Part shown: positions 44,584 through 53,260 of the stretch, in pieces
Position numbering within the stretch: position 1 is the first letter of the stretch
How the letters are laid out: the number at the start of each line of letters is the position of its first letter
The notes under the pieces: generated by a model
The model's database searches: none
What the model was told of the DNA's origin: nothing
Seen by the model: only the letters and a program-made list of their open reading frames with translations
Position numbers and translations under genes: made by a program
Source of the DNA: JBFMFE01 sp040752295
Lineage (GTDB): Bacteria > UBP15 > UBA6099 > JBFMBQ01
Assembly (NCBI GenBank): GCA_040752295.1
Contig: JBFMFE010000322.1
Span: forward strand, 1-64,000
DNA: 64,000 nt
Reading direction: 5' to 3'

Positions 44584-45912
44584 ATGAGGATTTTTCAGCA
44601 GGCATTGTTGTGGGCTGCATTTTTTTCGTTCTTCGGGGCACTGTCGCGCGCCGAGCTTATCCCTTCGTACATAGACAGGCTGAGGGGCGTCGTCATCGCC
44701 AGGGGCGAGGCTGAGGGGACGCCCGGCGCGTCGCACGCTCAGCTTCGCTCGCTCGCCATCGAGGACGCGCGCAGGAACGTCACGATCGTTCTCGAGAGGG
44801 AGAGCCTGACCGACAGGGAAACCATAGGGGAGCACCTCTCGGCGTACCCCGAGAAGCGCCAGGTCCTGAGGCTGTTCGTCGAATCCGCGACGATAATCAA
44901 CCAGAACGTCGCCGCGGACGGGAAGGTGGAGGTGACGATCAGCCTGCCCATCGGGGGCGAGGGGGGGCTTGACTCGGTGAAGGGGTGGCTCAGAGGGGAG
45001 CGGACCGGGCCGCCCGGGTTCCAGGCGTTCGCGGGCGGCACGGAAGGCGAGCCGTTCCGCACGGGCGCCCTCGCTCCGTCGAGGAAGGAGAAATTGAAGA
45101 AGACGAGGGAGCCGAAGCGCCTCGTTTTCATGACGCTCGAAAACAGGACGGGCTTTGAGGGAATTGACGCGGGCGAGGAGTTCACCCGGCGTCTCAAGGA
45201 ACGTTTCAGGAGGGACCGGAGATTCGTCATCCTGCCGCCCGAAGAGTCGGCAAAAGCGCTCGAAGAGAGCGACATGACGGTTGAGGAACTGATGAACTCC
45301 GACGTGACGGACAGGGTGCGGGTGCGGGGCGCGGACGGCGTCATCGTCGGCGCCGTTTCTAAATACGAGTCGAAAGTCAACAAGATCGGTCCCGGCGGAC
45401 TGGGGTACCTCGAAGTCTGGTTCAACGCGGCGGTTGACATGCGCATACTCGACGCCGCCGCAAAGAGGTGGGTCTTCTACGAGGAAATACCCGTTTCGCT
45501 CAAGGACACCACGTTCACCCTGAAATCCGCTGACGACGCCGATAAGTTCATCCAGATGACCAGCCTGGACTCGGAGCGCGGGCTTGCCGCAAGGGCGTTC
45601 AACGAACTGATAGCAAAAGCCGAGAAGGTCGTCAGAACGTCTTTCCCGCTTGAAGGGTACGTGTTGAGAACGCTCGGCGACAGGGTGTACATCAACCTCA
45701 CCGTCGCCGACGGCGTCAGGGAGGACGACGTGCTCACGGTGTACCGCATCGGAGAGACGCTCGTGGACCCGGTCACGGGAGAGGAAATTGACGAAATAAG
45801 GGACATCATTGGAACGATCAGGGTGACGGCGGTCTGGGACACGTACTCGCAGGCGGCGGTCGAAGAGATCGGCAGGATGATAGTCGAGGGCGACGTCGTG
45901 ACGCTCAGGTGA
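44584..45912 (+). CDS. FlgT/CsgG-like secreted protein
   Basis: This is a 442-residue protein from ATG at 44584 with GAGGGAGAGG upstream. Signal peptide: about residues 1-23. The N-terminal domain has the FlgT-like pattern AIEDARRNVTIVLE; a central CsgG-like domain lies at about 180-330 (VFMTLENRTGFEGID, ADGVIVGAVSKYESK). The C-terminal domain (about 350-442, GDRVYINLTVADGVREDD and GTIRVTAVWDTYSQA) matches the FlgT C-terminal SH3-like part (DP-V-T-G-x-E motif). FlgT stabilises the Vibrio flagellar H/T ring; outside Vibrio such proteins are of unclear role. Another related protein is at 61548-62732. Confidence 0.7.
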   Translation: MRIFQQALLWAAFFSFFGALSRAELIPSYIDRLRGVVIARGEAEGTPGASHAQLRSLAIEDARRNVTIVLERESLTDRETIGEHLSAYPEKRQVLRLFVESATIINQNVAADGKVEVTISLPIGGEGGLDSVKGWLRGERTGPPGFQAFAGGTEGEPFRTGALAPSRKEKLKKTREPKRLVFMTLENRTGFEGIDAGEEFTRRLKERFRRDRRFVILPPEESAKALEESDMTVEELMNSDVTDRVRVRGADGVIVGAVSKYESKVNKIGPGGLGYLEVWFNAAVDMRILDAAAKRWVFYEEIPVSLKDTTFTLKSADDADKFIQMTSLDSERGLAARAFNELIAKAEKVVRTSFPLEGYVLRTLGDRVYINLTVADGVREDDVLTVYRIGETLVDPVTGEEIDEIRDIIGTIRVTAVWDTYSQAAVEEIGRMIVEGDVVTLR

Positions 45913-45960
45913 AGTCTTCCGGAGACGTGAAAATAACTCAGCCGGGCGGCGGTTTCTGAA

Positions 45961-46896
45961 ATGACCGATGCGAAAGCAACCCGAGCCGTACGCGCGACGG
46001 CGGCGGCGTTTTTCCTCGCGCTGTGCGTTTTTGCGGCGGCAGCGCCTCCGGGCGCCGCAGAGCGGATATTTCTCGAGAACCGCTATGAACGGGGCGACGT
46101 GTACGTCTATTCGCTTAAGATGACGGGCAGGGGCAGTTCCATGGTTCTGGGGGCTGCCGACCCGGCGTTGAGAAATCAGGAGTTCTTCATGGAAATCAGG
46201 AACGGGATGGAGATGAAGGTGCTGGAAGTCGCCGAGGACGGCGCCGCCGCCATCGAAGGGAGGGTGACGGACTGGTCGGTGAGTTTCAACGACGCGGTAA
46301 TATCTTCGCCGGAGAAGGCGGAGAAGCTTCCCGCGGACTCTCCCATGAAAAAGCTCACCGAGCCGTTCCTCATGAAGGTCGCAAAGGACGGCAGGGTGCT
46401 CGAATTCAGCGGCTCCATCGTGGAGTCCGAGCTGTTTCCCATCAGGACAGGCGAGGCGCTGGGCGGGTGGTCGCACGCCGTGTTTCCGGACCATCCCGTC
46501 AGCGTCGGCGAGACATGGAAGGGGCAGATGCCTCTTTTTCCCGGGGGAGGGAAGGACGCGCCCGCCGTTAACGTGGAGTATGTTCTGGAGGGGATCGAAA
46601 GCGTGAAGGGACTCGCGTGCGCCGTCATCGAGGCGAGGACGGACGCGGACGTGCCCGAAATCAATGAAAAATTCTTCTCGGCGCCCCCTTTCGCAGGCGC
46701 AGGCGTTGAAATGAAAAAACTCAAACAGAAACTGAACGGTAAAATCTACTTCGCCCACGCGGAGGGCATAATGGTCGCCTACGAGTTCTCCATGCGGCAG
46801 GAAAGCGAAATGAGGGTCAGGAATCCCCTGTCGCGGAAGAAGCCCATCGAGATGAAAGTCGTGATGGACATGGAGGGGCTTTTGAACCTCGAGTGA
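45961..46896 (+). CDS. Secreted protein of unknown function (DUF6263-like)
   Basis: This 311-residue protein has an N-terminal signal peptide (hydrophobic core AAAFFLALCVFAAAAPP). The body is mostly beta-strand-like: YERGDVYVYSLKMTG, VDGR/KDGRVLEFSG-type strands, and VSVGETWKGQMPL, then DMEGLLNLE at the end. The SVGETW block resembles DUF6263-like beta-sandwich proteins found in planctomycetes and others, but this is a weak match. It lies 48 bases after the FlgT-like gene and may be co-transcribed. Confidence 0.62.
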   Translation: MTDAKATRAVRATAAAFFLALCVFAAAAPPGAAERIFLENRYERGDVYVYSLKMTGRGSSMVLGAADPALRNQEFFMEIRNGMEMKVLEVAEDGAAAIEGRVTDWSVSFNDAVISSPEKAEKLPADSPMKKLTEPFLMKVAKDGRVLEFSGSIVESELFPIRTGEALGGWSHAVFPDHPVSVGETWKGQMPLFPGGGKDAPAVNVEYVLEGIESVKGLACAVIEARTDADVPEINEKFFSAPPFAGAGVEMKKLKQKLNGKIYFAHAEGIMVAYEFSMRQESEMRVRNPLSRKKPIEMKVVMDMEGLLNLE

Positions 46897-46977
46897 AACT
46901 CGGAGCTGAACCTGCCGCGTCGTGAACCCGCGGACCGGGGTTTTCGGACGCGCCGAAAAAAAACCGGAGCTGCGCCG

Positions 46978-48123
46978 ATGAAATCCATTCATGAATGGGA
47001 AGAAAGAACTCTGGCGGAGTACGCCGTGAAAAGCGCAGGGACGCGCGGCAGGGAGTACGCGGAGGAGGAGCACCCGTATCGCAGTCCCTTCCAGCGGGAC
47101 CGCGACAGGGTGATACACTCGTCGGCTTTCCGCCGGCTCGAATTCAAGACGCAGGTGTTCGTGCCCTTCGAGAGCGACTACTACCGGACGCGGTTGACGC
47201 ACACCATCGAGGTCGCGCAGATATCGCGGACATGCGCCAAGCGCCTGCGCCTCAACGAGGAGCTTACCGAGGCGGTGGCGCTCGCCCACGACATCGGTCA
47301 TCCGCCCTTCGGACACACCGGGGAGGAAGTGCTCCACCACTTGATGAGAAAGCACGGCGGCTTCGAGCACAACCGCCAGGGGCTGAGGATCGTGGAGAAG
47401 CTGGAGTCGCGCTACCCCGGGTTTCCGGGATTGAACCTGACCTGGGAGGTGCGCGAGGGCGTTTCGAAGCACCGCACATCCTTCGACGTGCCGGAACTGG
47501 GATTCGTCAGGGGCACGCTGCCCTCGCTGGAGGCGCAGGTCGTGAACAGGGCTGACGAGATCACCTACATATCTCACGACACGGACGATGGACTCAAATC
47601 CGGAATCCTCGGGGAAGACGAACTGAGGGGGCTCGAAATATGCAAGCCGATTTTTAAGGTCATTGACGGCAACCCGGCGCTTGCCGGCAACGTCAAGATG
47701 AGACGCTACCAGCTCATTCGGATGCTCATAGACGCGATGGTGTCCGATCTCGTCGGGGAAACGGAGAGGAACGTCGGGCGGATGGGCTTCCGGTCGGTGG
47801 ACGACGTGAGACGGGCGGACGGGGAAGCGGTGTGTTTCAGCGGGGGAATGGAGCGGAAGGCGGGCGAACTGCGCGACTGCCTCTATGAGCGGTTTTACAA
47901 ACATCGCCGGATCAGGCGGATGGCGGGGTTTGCGAAGAAGTACGTAACGGGACTTTTCGAGTATTACCTTAAAAACCTCCGGGAGGTTTCCGAGGATTTC
48001 AGAGGGGGGGCGGCGGACGAGCCGCCACACAGAATCGTCTGCGACTACGTCGCGGGCATGACCGACAGGTTCGCCGTCAGGGACTACAAGAGAATTGCGA
48101 AGCGCGGGAGAAAGAGGAGGTAA
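46978..48123 (+). CDS. dgt: Deoxyguanosinetriphosphate triphosphohydrolase-like protein
   Basis: This 381-residue HD-domain protein has the dGTPase layout. RSPFQRDRDRVIHSSAFRRL is the N-terminal block, RLTHTIEVAQ carries the first metal His (75), ALAHDIGHPPFGHTGEE the HD pair (104-105), and ITYISHDTDDG the last Asp region. It hydrolyses dNTPs to deoxynucleosides and triphosphate. Length and motifs are normal for the dGTPase type-2 subfamily. Confidence 0.93.
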   Translation: MKSIHEWEERTLAEYAVKSAGTRGREYAEEEHPYRSPFQRDRDRVIHSSAFRRLEFKTQVFVPFESDYYRTRLTHTIEVAQISRTCAKRLRLNEELTEAVALAHDIGHPPFGHTGEEVLHHLMRKHGGFEHNRQGLRIVEKLESRYPGFPGLNLTWEVREGVSKHRTSFDVPELGFVRGTLPSLEAQVVNRADEITYISHDTDDGLKSGILGEDELRGLEICKPIFKVIDGNPALAGNVKMRRYQLIRMLIDAMVSDLVGETERNVGRMGFRSVDDVRRADGEAVCFSGGMERKAGELRDCLYERFYKHRRIRRMAGFAKKYVTGLFEYYLKNLREVSEDFRGGAADEPPHRIVCDYVAGMTDRFAVRDYKRIAKRGRKRR

Positions 48124-48186
48124 AAGGCGGGGAACTGTGTTCGGGCGCTGCGCGAAACCGGCTGATGTGCCGCCGCCGCGGCAGGC

Positions 48187-49101
48187 TCACAGTATCCCGA
48201 ATTCCGAGAGCTCTTTTATTATTTCGCTCACAGCCGCGTCGTGGAGCGGCTCCAACGGCTGCGACATGATCGGAGAACAGATGCCGATAAGCGACAGGGC
48301 GACCTTCAACCCCTTCACGTAGGAACTCCAGGGCTGCCGCCCGTGCGTGTAGATACGCCTCAGCCGGTTGAAAGCCGATTGCATCTTGTCGAGGGATTTC
48401 AGGTCTCTCTTCTTCGCCGCGTTATACAGCCCCGCGAGGAACGCCGGTATGAGGTTGGACGTGCCGAGGACGCACCCGTGTGCGCCCTTGACGAGGGCTT
48501 CCGCCGCGATGCCTTCGGCGCCGCAGAACACGCGGAAGTTCCCCCGGCGTTTGAACGTCCTGATCAGCTCGGTCATCTTCGAGGCTTCCGGGCGGCTGTC
48601 TTTGACTCCGATGATCGCCGGGTCGGCGCTTAACTTTTTCAGCGTCGCCGGCGTCACGGACGACCCGCCTGTGAAAGGCGGGTTGTTGTATATCATCACC
48701 GGGAGTTCGATTTCGTCGGCGATGCGGACGAAGAATTTTTCCATCTCGCCTTCTTCGAGCGGGAAGTAGTAGGGCGGAATGACCACGGCGGCGTCGGCTC
48801 CTGCCTTCCGCGCGGCGGCGCCGTTTTTGATCACCTGCTGGAAGTCCGTGTCGGCGATGCCGGCGAGCACCGGGACTCTTCCCCCGGTTTCCTCGACGGT
48901 CACCTCGATTACGTTTCTCCTTGTCTCGCGCGTCAGGTGCGGGAACTCGCCCGTTGTTCCGAGGGGGAAGACGCCGTGGACGCCGCCGTCGAGGACGTAG
49001 CGCACGAGCCTGCGGAGGGCTTTTGTGTCGAGCCGGTCGGGTTTCGACAGAGGCGTGACGAGCGGCGTTATGATTCCCTCGAGCCTCTGCAGTTTTGACA
49101 T
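48187..49101 (-). CDS. DapA/NanA-family (class I) aldolase, substrate unknown
   Basis: This is a 304-residue protein from ATG at 49101, just before the tctA stop. The TIM barrel has GTTGE at 48-52, Tyr138 (YNNPP) and Schiff-base Lys167 (GVKDS), the catalytic set of dihydrodipicolinate synthase, N-acetylneuraminate lyase and keto-deoxy-sugar aldolases. The Arg that binds the aspartate-semialdehyde carboxylate in true DapA (YNVPxR) is missing, and GTTGEFPHLT resembles keto-acid aldolases. A lyase for a 2-keto-3-deoxy acid imported by the adjacent TctCBA system is the best inference. It is the last gene of a sialidase-tctC-tctB-tctA operon. Confidence 0.85.
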   Translation of the reverse strand: MSKLQRLEGIITPLVTPLSKPDRLDTKALRRLVRYVLDGGVHGVFPLGTTGEFPHLTRETRRNVIEVTVEETGGRVPVLAGIADTDFQQVIKNGAAARKAGADAAVVIPPYYFPLEEGEMEKFFVRIADEIELPVMIYNNPPFTGGSSVTPATLKKLSADPAIIGVKDSRPEASKMTELIRTFKRRGNFRVFCGAEGIAAEALVKGAHGCVLGTSNLIPAFLAGLYNAAKKRDLKSLDKMQSAFNRLRRIYTHGRQPWSSYVKGLKVALSLIGICSPIMSQPLEPLHDAAVSEIIKELSEFGIL

Positions 49102-49105
49102 GTAC

Positions 49106-50581
49106 CTATGATATACGCTTCCGTTTCTTTTGCCAATCCTGAACAAGGGGGAGGACGAGCGAAAGGACGGCGAGGGCGATGAAGACCGCGGCGATGGGGC
49201 TGGCGATCATTCCGGCGACGTCGCCGGGGTGCGCGCGGAGGGCGTTGCGGAGGTTTTCCTCGGCGATGGGACCGAGGATCACGCCGAGGACGAGGGGTCC
49301 CATCGGGAAGCCCTGGAGTCTGAGCAGGTAGCCGGCGACCCCCGCGGCAAGCATGAGGGTGACGGAAAACATGGTGTTGGTCATGGAGAACGAGCCGACG
49401 ACGCAGAGCACGACGACGAGCGGCCAGAGGAAATGGCGCGGGATGTTAACGGCTCGCGCGAAGAGCGGGGCGCCGATCAGGCGTATGGGCAGGACTAACA
49501 GGTTGGTGATCAGCAGACCGGCGAAGAGCGCGTTCACGAAACCGGCGTTCTCCTCGAAGAGGCGCGGCCCCGGACGCAGTCCGTGAACGATGAGCGCGCC
49601 CAGCAGGATCGCCGTCACCGAGTCGCCGGGGATGCCGAGCGTGAGCATCGGGATCATCGCGCCGCCGGTGACGGCGTTGTTCGCGGTCTCGGCGGCGGCG
49701 ACTCCCTCGATTGAACCGCTTCCGAATTCCTCGGGCTTCTTCGAAATTTTCCTTGCCTGGTCGTACGCCATGAAGGAGGCGATGTCGCCGCCCGCGCCGG
49801 GGATCGCCCCCACGAGCGTGCCGATGGCGCTGGAAAGCGAGATCGCAGGGACGAGGCGCTTGAGATCGGCAGGACCGGGGAAGACGTTTCTTATCCCTTC
49901 CGCGACCCCGGCATTGCCGCGCGGCGCGCCCGCCTGAATCAGCGCCTCGGACATCGCGAAAACCCCGATGAGCAATGGAATGTACGAAATCCCCTCGTAC
50001 AGGTCAGGTTCCCCGAAGGTGAATCTCGGGTAAGCGTCGATCGGGTCGAAACCGACGGTTGATATGAACATGCCGGCGGCGCCCATTATCAGTCCCTTCG
50101 TGAGTGAGCCTTCGGACACGCCTGCGATGATGCTCAGCCCGAAGAGGGCGAGGGCGAACATTTCGAAGTAGCCTATCCTGAGGGCGAAGCCGGCGATCTG
50201 CGCCGCGACGAGGGCGAGGACGATCGCGCTTGCGACGCCGCCGCACGTCGAGGCGATGGCGGATACGTTCAGGGCGAGCGAGGCTTTGCCCTGCTGCGCC
50301 AGAGGGTAGCCGTCGAAGCACGTCGCGGCGGCGGCGGGTGTGCCGGGCGTGTGGATCAGTATCGCCGAGATGGCGCCGCCGTGCATCGTCCCGATGTATA
50401 CACCCACCAGCATCATGAGTCCGGGCATGGGATCGAGCGCGAAGGTGAACGGCACGAGGAGTGCGACGGACATTGTGGCGGTCAGCCCGGGGAGCGCGCC
50501 GGCGACGATGCCGCCGACAAGCCCCGCAAGCATGAGCGCCGTGGTCTGAAGCGTGAGTACCGATGAGAGGGCTTCGAGCAT
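49106..50581 (-). CDS. tctA: Tripartite tricarboxylate transporter large permease (TctA family)
   Basis: This 491-residue protein has about 12 hydrophobic segments. GLVGGIVAGALPGLTA near the N-terminus, GTMHGGAISAILIHTPGTP and GAGGDIASFMAYDQARK are TctA signatures. It forms the main translocation channel with the small TctB subunit and uses the TctC binding protein. Substrates of characterised members include citrate, tartrate and other carboxylates. Order: tctC, tctB, tctA, then the aldolase gene. Confidence 0.95.
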   Translation of the reverse strand: MLEALSSVLTLQTTALMLAGLVGGIVAGALPGLTATMSVALLVPFTFALDPMPGLMMLVGVYIGTMHGGAISAILIHTPGTPAAAATCFDGYPLAQQGKASLALNVSAIASTCGGVASAIVLALVAAQIAGFALRIGYFEMFALALFGLSIIAGVSEGSLTKGLIMGAAGMFISTVGFDPIDAYPRFTFGEPDLYEGISYIPLLIGVFAMSEALIQAGAPRGNAGVAEGIRNVFPGPADLKRLVPAISLSSAIGTLVGAIPGAGGDIASFMAYDQARKISKKPEEFGSGSIEGVAAAETANNAVTGGAMIPMLTLGIPGDSVTAILLGALIVHGLRPGPRLFEENAGFVNALFAGLLITNLLVLPIRLIGAPLFARAVNIPRHFLWPLVVVLCVVGSFSMTNTMFSVTLMLAAGVAGYLLRLQGFPMGPLVLGVILGPIAEENLRNALRAHPGDVAGMIASPIAAVFIALAVLSLVLPLVQDWQKKRKRIS

Positions 50582-50624
50582 GTTTCCGGTGAGTGCTCCG
50601 TGCAGTCTCCCGGCGAGCGCCTCC

Positions 50625-51083
50625 CTAATAGCCGAAAGGCAGCGGTTGAAGCGGCACTTTCAGGAGGGCGCCGAAGAACAGGTATACGCCAATCGCCCCG
50701 GCGGCGGAAAACGCTAAGTTCCCGATGGGCTTCTCCCCCCTCATCCATTGCGTGGAAACGAAGAGAAACAGGGTGGTTGAAGGCAGGAACCCGAGGGGGT
50801 TCATCGCCATGACGTACGCGATCGCGAGGAGGAGGAACAGGACGGGGGAGAACGGGGCGGCGGTTTTTTCACCGCCCCCTTCGTCGGGGCGTTTACGTGA
50901 GAGAATCGTCTGCAGCAGGAGCGCCGCGCCGAGCGCGCCGAGGAAAATGCCGATCAGGCGTGGAAAAAAGGAGGGACCCGGCGTCCCCTCAGTTCCCGCC
51001 GGCATGAGGGAAGCTTCCCGCAGCGCCCAGACCGATAAAGCGATGAAAAGCAGCGCCGTGGTTGATTGTGCCGCCTTTTTCAT
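50625..51083 (-). CDS. tctB: Tripartite tricarboxylate transporter small subunit (TctB family)
   Basis: This is a 152-residue protein with four hydrophobic segments. The N-terminal LFIALSVWAL segment, then GTEGTPGPSFFPRLIG, matches the TctB family P-x-x-F-P block. It is located between tctC and tctA, the usual order. A 43-base gap separates it from tctA. Confidence 0.9.
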   Translation of the reverse strand: MKKAAQSTTALLFIALSVWALREASLMPAGTEGTPGPSFFPRLIGIFLGALGAALLLQTILSRKRPDEGGGEKTAAPFSPVLFLLLAIAYVMAMNPLGFLPSTTLFLFVSTQWMRGEKPIGNLAFSAAGAIGVYLFFGALLKVPLQPLPFGY

Positions 51084-51127
51084 GCCGCCCGGGTGGTTCC
51101 GCCCTCTTTCCGGGGTCTGACGTAGCG

Positions 51128-52120
51128 CTATCTGATCTCAAGCTTTTCGATTGTTTTCCTGAAACCCTCGCTCTGCTCCCTGACGAAGGCGAGGAAATCC
51201 TCGCCATCGAGCCAGCCGAGCCGGACGCTCTGGTTTTTCATCTTTTTCTGGAATTCGGGGTTGTCGTATGCCTTTCTGAAACCCTCTATCAGCGTTTTTT
51301 TCACCGTCTCGGGCGTTCCTTTCGGCGCCGCCATGCCGCCCCACGCGCCGACGCTCACGGCGCTGCCGGTTTCGGCGGCGGCGGGCACGTCGGGGAAGTT
51401 GGGGTCGCGTTCTTCGTCAAGGACGGCGAGCATACGGAGTTTTCCCGCCTCGACGTTGGTCTGGACCTCGGCGGGGGCGACGGTCACGGCGTCTATGTGC
51501 CCTCCGAGGAGCGATTTGACCGCGGGCGCCGCGCCCTTGTGCGGGATGTGGAGAAAATCGGTCCCGAGGCTCTGCTCCAGCCGTGCGGCGGCAAGGTGCC
51601 ATATTGAAAAGGCGCCCGAGTTGCCGACTCTTATCCTGCCGGGATTCGCAGCGGCGTAAGCGGCGAAGTCGCGGAAGCTTTTCCACGGCGCGCCGGAGTT
51701 CACCGTTAGGGCGGCGGGTGTGTGGTTGATGCGGAAGAGGAGGTCGAAGTCATCGTACGAGACGGGGGCGAGTCCGCGGTGGGGGAGGATGGCGATTTCG
51801 ACGACCACGTACGTGACGGTGTAGCCGTCGGGCTTCGCTTTCGCCCCGGCGCTCATGCCCACCGCCCCCGCCCCGCCCGTCTTGTTGACCACGATTACGG
51901 GGACGCCGAGTTCCTTTTCGGCGTAGTACGATATGGTGCGCGTCACGAGGTCGGAGGTTCCCCCCGGCGCGGGAGGGCAGATGACCGTGATGGGTTTCGA
52001 CGGAAACTTTTTTTCCTTACGGGAACAGCCCGCGGGTAGGAGTAGTGCGGCGGCGGCGGCAACAGGGAGAAGCAGCGCTGCGGTTCGTCGTCGCGTGCGG
52101 ATCACGTCCTTGGGCGTCAT
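51128..52120 (-). CDS. tctC: Tripartite tricarboxylate transporter substrate-binding lipoprotein (TctC/Bug family)
   Basis: This 330-residue protein has an N-terminal twin-basic, hydrophobic signal ending in a lipobox LPAGC (Cys32). The Bug-family fold shows FPSKPITVICPPAPGGTSD, VNKTGGAGAVG and GGHIDAVTVAPAE. This is the extracytoplasmic receptor of the transporter, lipid-anchored. Its ATG overlaps the stop of the sialidase-like gene by 4 bases, so the two are coupled. Confidence 0.93.
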   Translation of the reverse strand: MTPKDVIRTRRRTAALLLPVAAAAALLLPAGCSRKEKKFPSKPITVICPPAPGGTSDLVTRTISYYAEKELGVPVIVVNKTGGAGAVGMSAGAKAKPDGYTVTYVVVEIAILPHRGLAPVSYDDFDLLFRINHTPAALTVNSGAPWKSFRDFAAYAAANPGRIRVGNSGAFSIWHLAAARLEQSLGTDFLHIPHKGAAPAVKSLLGGHIDAVTVAPAEVQTNVEAGKLRMLAVLDEERDPNFPDVPAAAETGSAVSVGAWGGMAAPKGTPETVKKTLIEGFRKAYDNPEFQKKMKNQSVRLGWLDGEDFLAFVREQSEGFRKTIEKLEIR

Positions 52121-53229
52121 TTTTTATAGGGTTTTTGCATGATCCACTCTTTATTGAAAGCGGCGTGCTTGATGTTCGTCCGCTTGTAGGTGTAGGTGAC
52201 GTGGATGACGCCGTCCCTCGATTGAATCAGCGAGGGATACGAGAACTCGCCGAACGTTTTTTCGAGGTCGCGCTTGAACGTCCAGGTTTTTCCCTCGTCG
52301 GTGGAAAGCGCGGCGGAGAGGGGCGTCCGGTCGTAGAACGAATCGTTGTAGATGAGGACGAGGCTCCCGTCGCGCAGGCGCGCGAGGTCTACCGCGGCGT
52401 TCGGGTTTGGGAAGGCGGTCGGCTCCGGGCTGCTCCATTTTTCGCCGCCGTCGGTGGAGACGGTTTTCATGATGAAGCCTTCTTTTGCGCCGGTCCTCAT
52501 GTAGGCGAGAATGGCGCCGTCCGAGAGCTGGACGCTGGAAGGTTGAATTATGCCCCCGCCAGCCCTGAGGTTGATGCCGGTTTTCTTCCAGGTTTTTCCG
52601 CCGTCGGTCGTGAGGATGAAGCCGGGCGTGAACAGCACCTCGTTGTAGATGGGAAGTATGAACGTCCCGTCGTTGAGTATCAGCGGGTGGTTGCGTGTCA
52701 TCCATCCCTTCTGCCCGATGAGCGTGTTTTCGCCGCTCCACGTTTTCCCCTCATCGTCGGACGTGCGGTAGTGCACCTTGCAGTCGTTCCATGTGCTGCC
52801 GTACATCACGACGTAGAAGAACCAGACCCTGCCGTCGCCGTCGGCGAAGAGAACGGGATTGCCCTCGGAAAGCCCCGGCGCGTCGTGCAGGATTTCGGGA
52901 CTGGACCATTTCTCCGCGCCGGGCGCGAGGCGCGAGCAGAAGATGGCGACGTCGGTCGCCTTTTCCGCCGCCCCCGCGTACCATGCGGCGAAAAGCGCGC
53001 CGCCGGGCAGCTCCGTTACCGTGGAGCCGTGACACGAGGGGTAGCCGGGGATCTCGTCGAATATCAACTGCTCTTTGAAAAACGGCTTATCCATCGCGCC
53101 TTCCTCCCCGGCGAACGTCGGCGCGGCGGGCAGACGCCCCGTCAGAGCGGCGAGCAGGAAAAGAAAGCCTGCGAATCGTGCCGTCCACGTGTTCATCAGC
53201 GCCATCACGTCCGGTTCGATGCGGTTCAC
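52117..53229 (-). CDS. Sialidase-like (BNR-repeat) secreted protein
   Basis: This 370-residue protein has a signal peptide near residues 10-36 after a short leader. Asp-box blades are SDDEGKTW, TTDGGKTW, STDGGEKW and STDEGKTW, indicating a six-bladed sialidase fold. The usual FRIP catalytic block is replaced by PSCHGSTVTELPGG, typical of the BNR_2 group whose substrates are mostly unknown; sialic acid cleavage is therefore uncertain. It is the first gene of the tctC-tctB-tctA-aldolase run, sharing an ATGA overlap with tctC. A role releasing an acidic sugar for the transporter is inferred from context. Confidence 0.85.
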   Translation of the reverse strand: MNRIEPDVMALMNTWTARFAGFLFLLAALTGRLPAAPTFAGEEGAMDKPFFKEQLIFDEIPGYPSCHGSTVTELPGGALFAAWYAGAAEKATDVAIFCSRLAPGAEKWSSPEILHDAPGLSEGNPVLFADGDGRVWFFYVVMYGSTWNDCKVHYRTSDDEGKTWSGENTLIGQKGWMTRNHPLILNDGTFILPIYNEVLFTPGFILTTDGGKTWKKTGINLRAGGGIIQPSSVQLSDGAILAYMRTGAKEGFIMKTVSTDGGEKWSSPEPTAFPNPNAAVDLARLRDGSLVLIYNDSFYDRTPLSAALSTDEGKTWTFKRDLEKTFGEFSYPSLIQSRDGVIHVTYTYKRTNIKHAAFNKEWIMQKPYKK

Positions 53230-53260
53230 AATTATATCAGAAAGCCGGTTTGAATCGCCG

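Noticed and set aside
44518..48030. 1170-residue minus-strand frame
   Set aside because: It is antisense to three well-supported plus-strand genes (FlgT-like, secreted unknown, dGTPase); its Arg/Pro/His/Val-rich composition is typical of a shadow frame in GC-rich DNA.
52117..53229. Naming the BNR protein nanH/true neuraminidase
   Set aside because: Asp boxes are present but the catalytic FRIP block is not; sialic acid specificity cannot be claimed.
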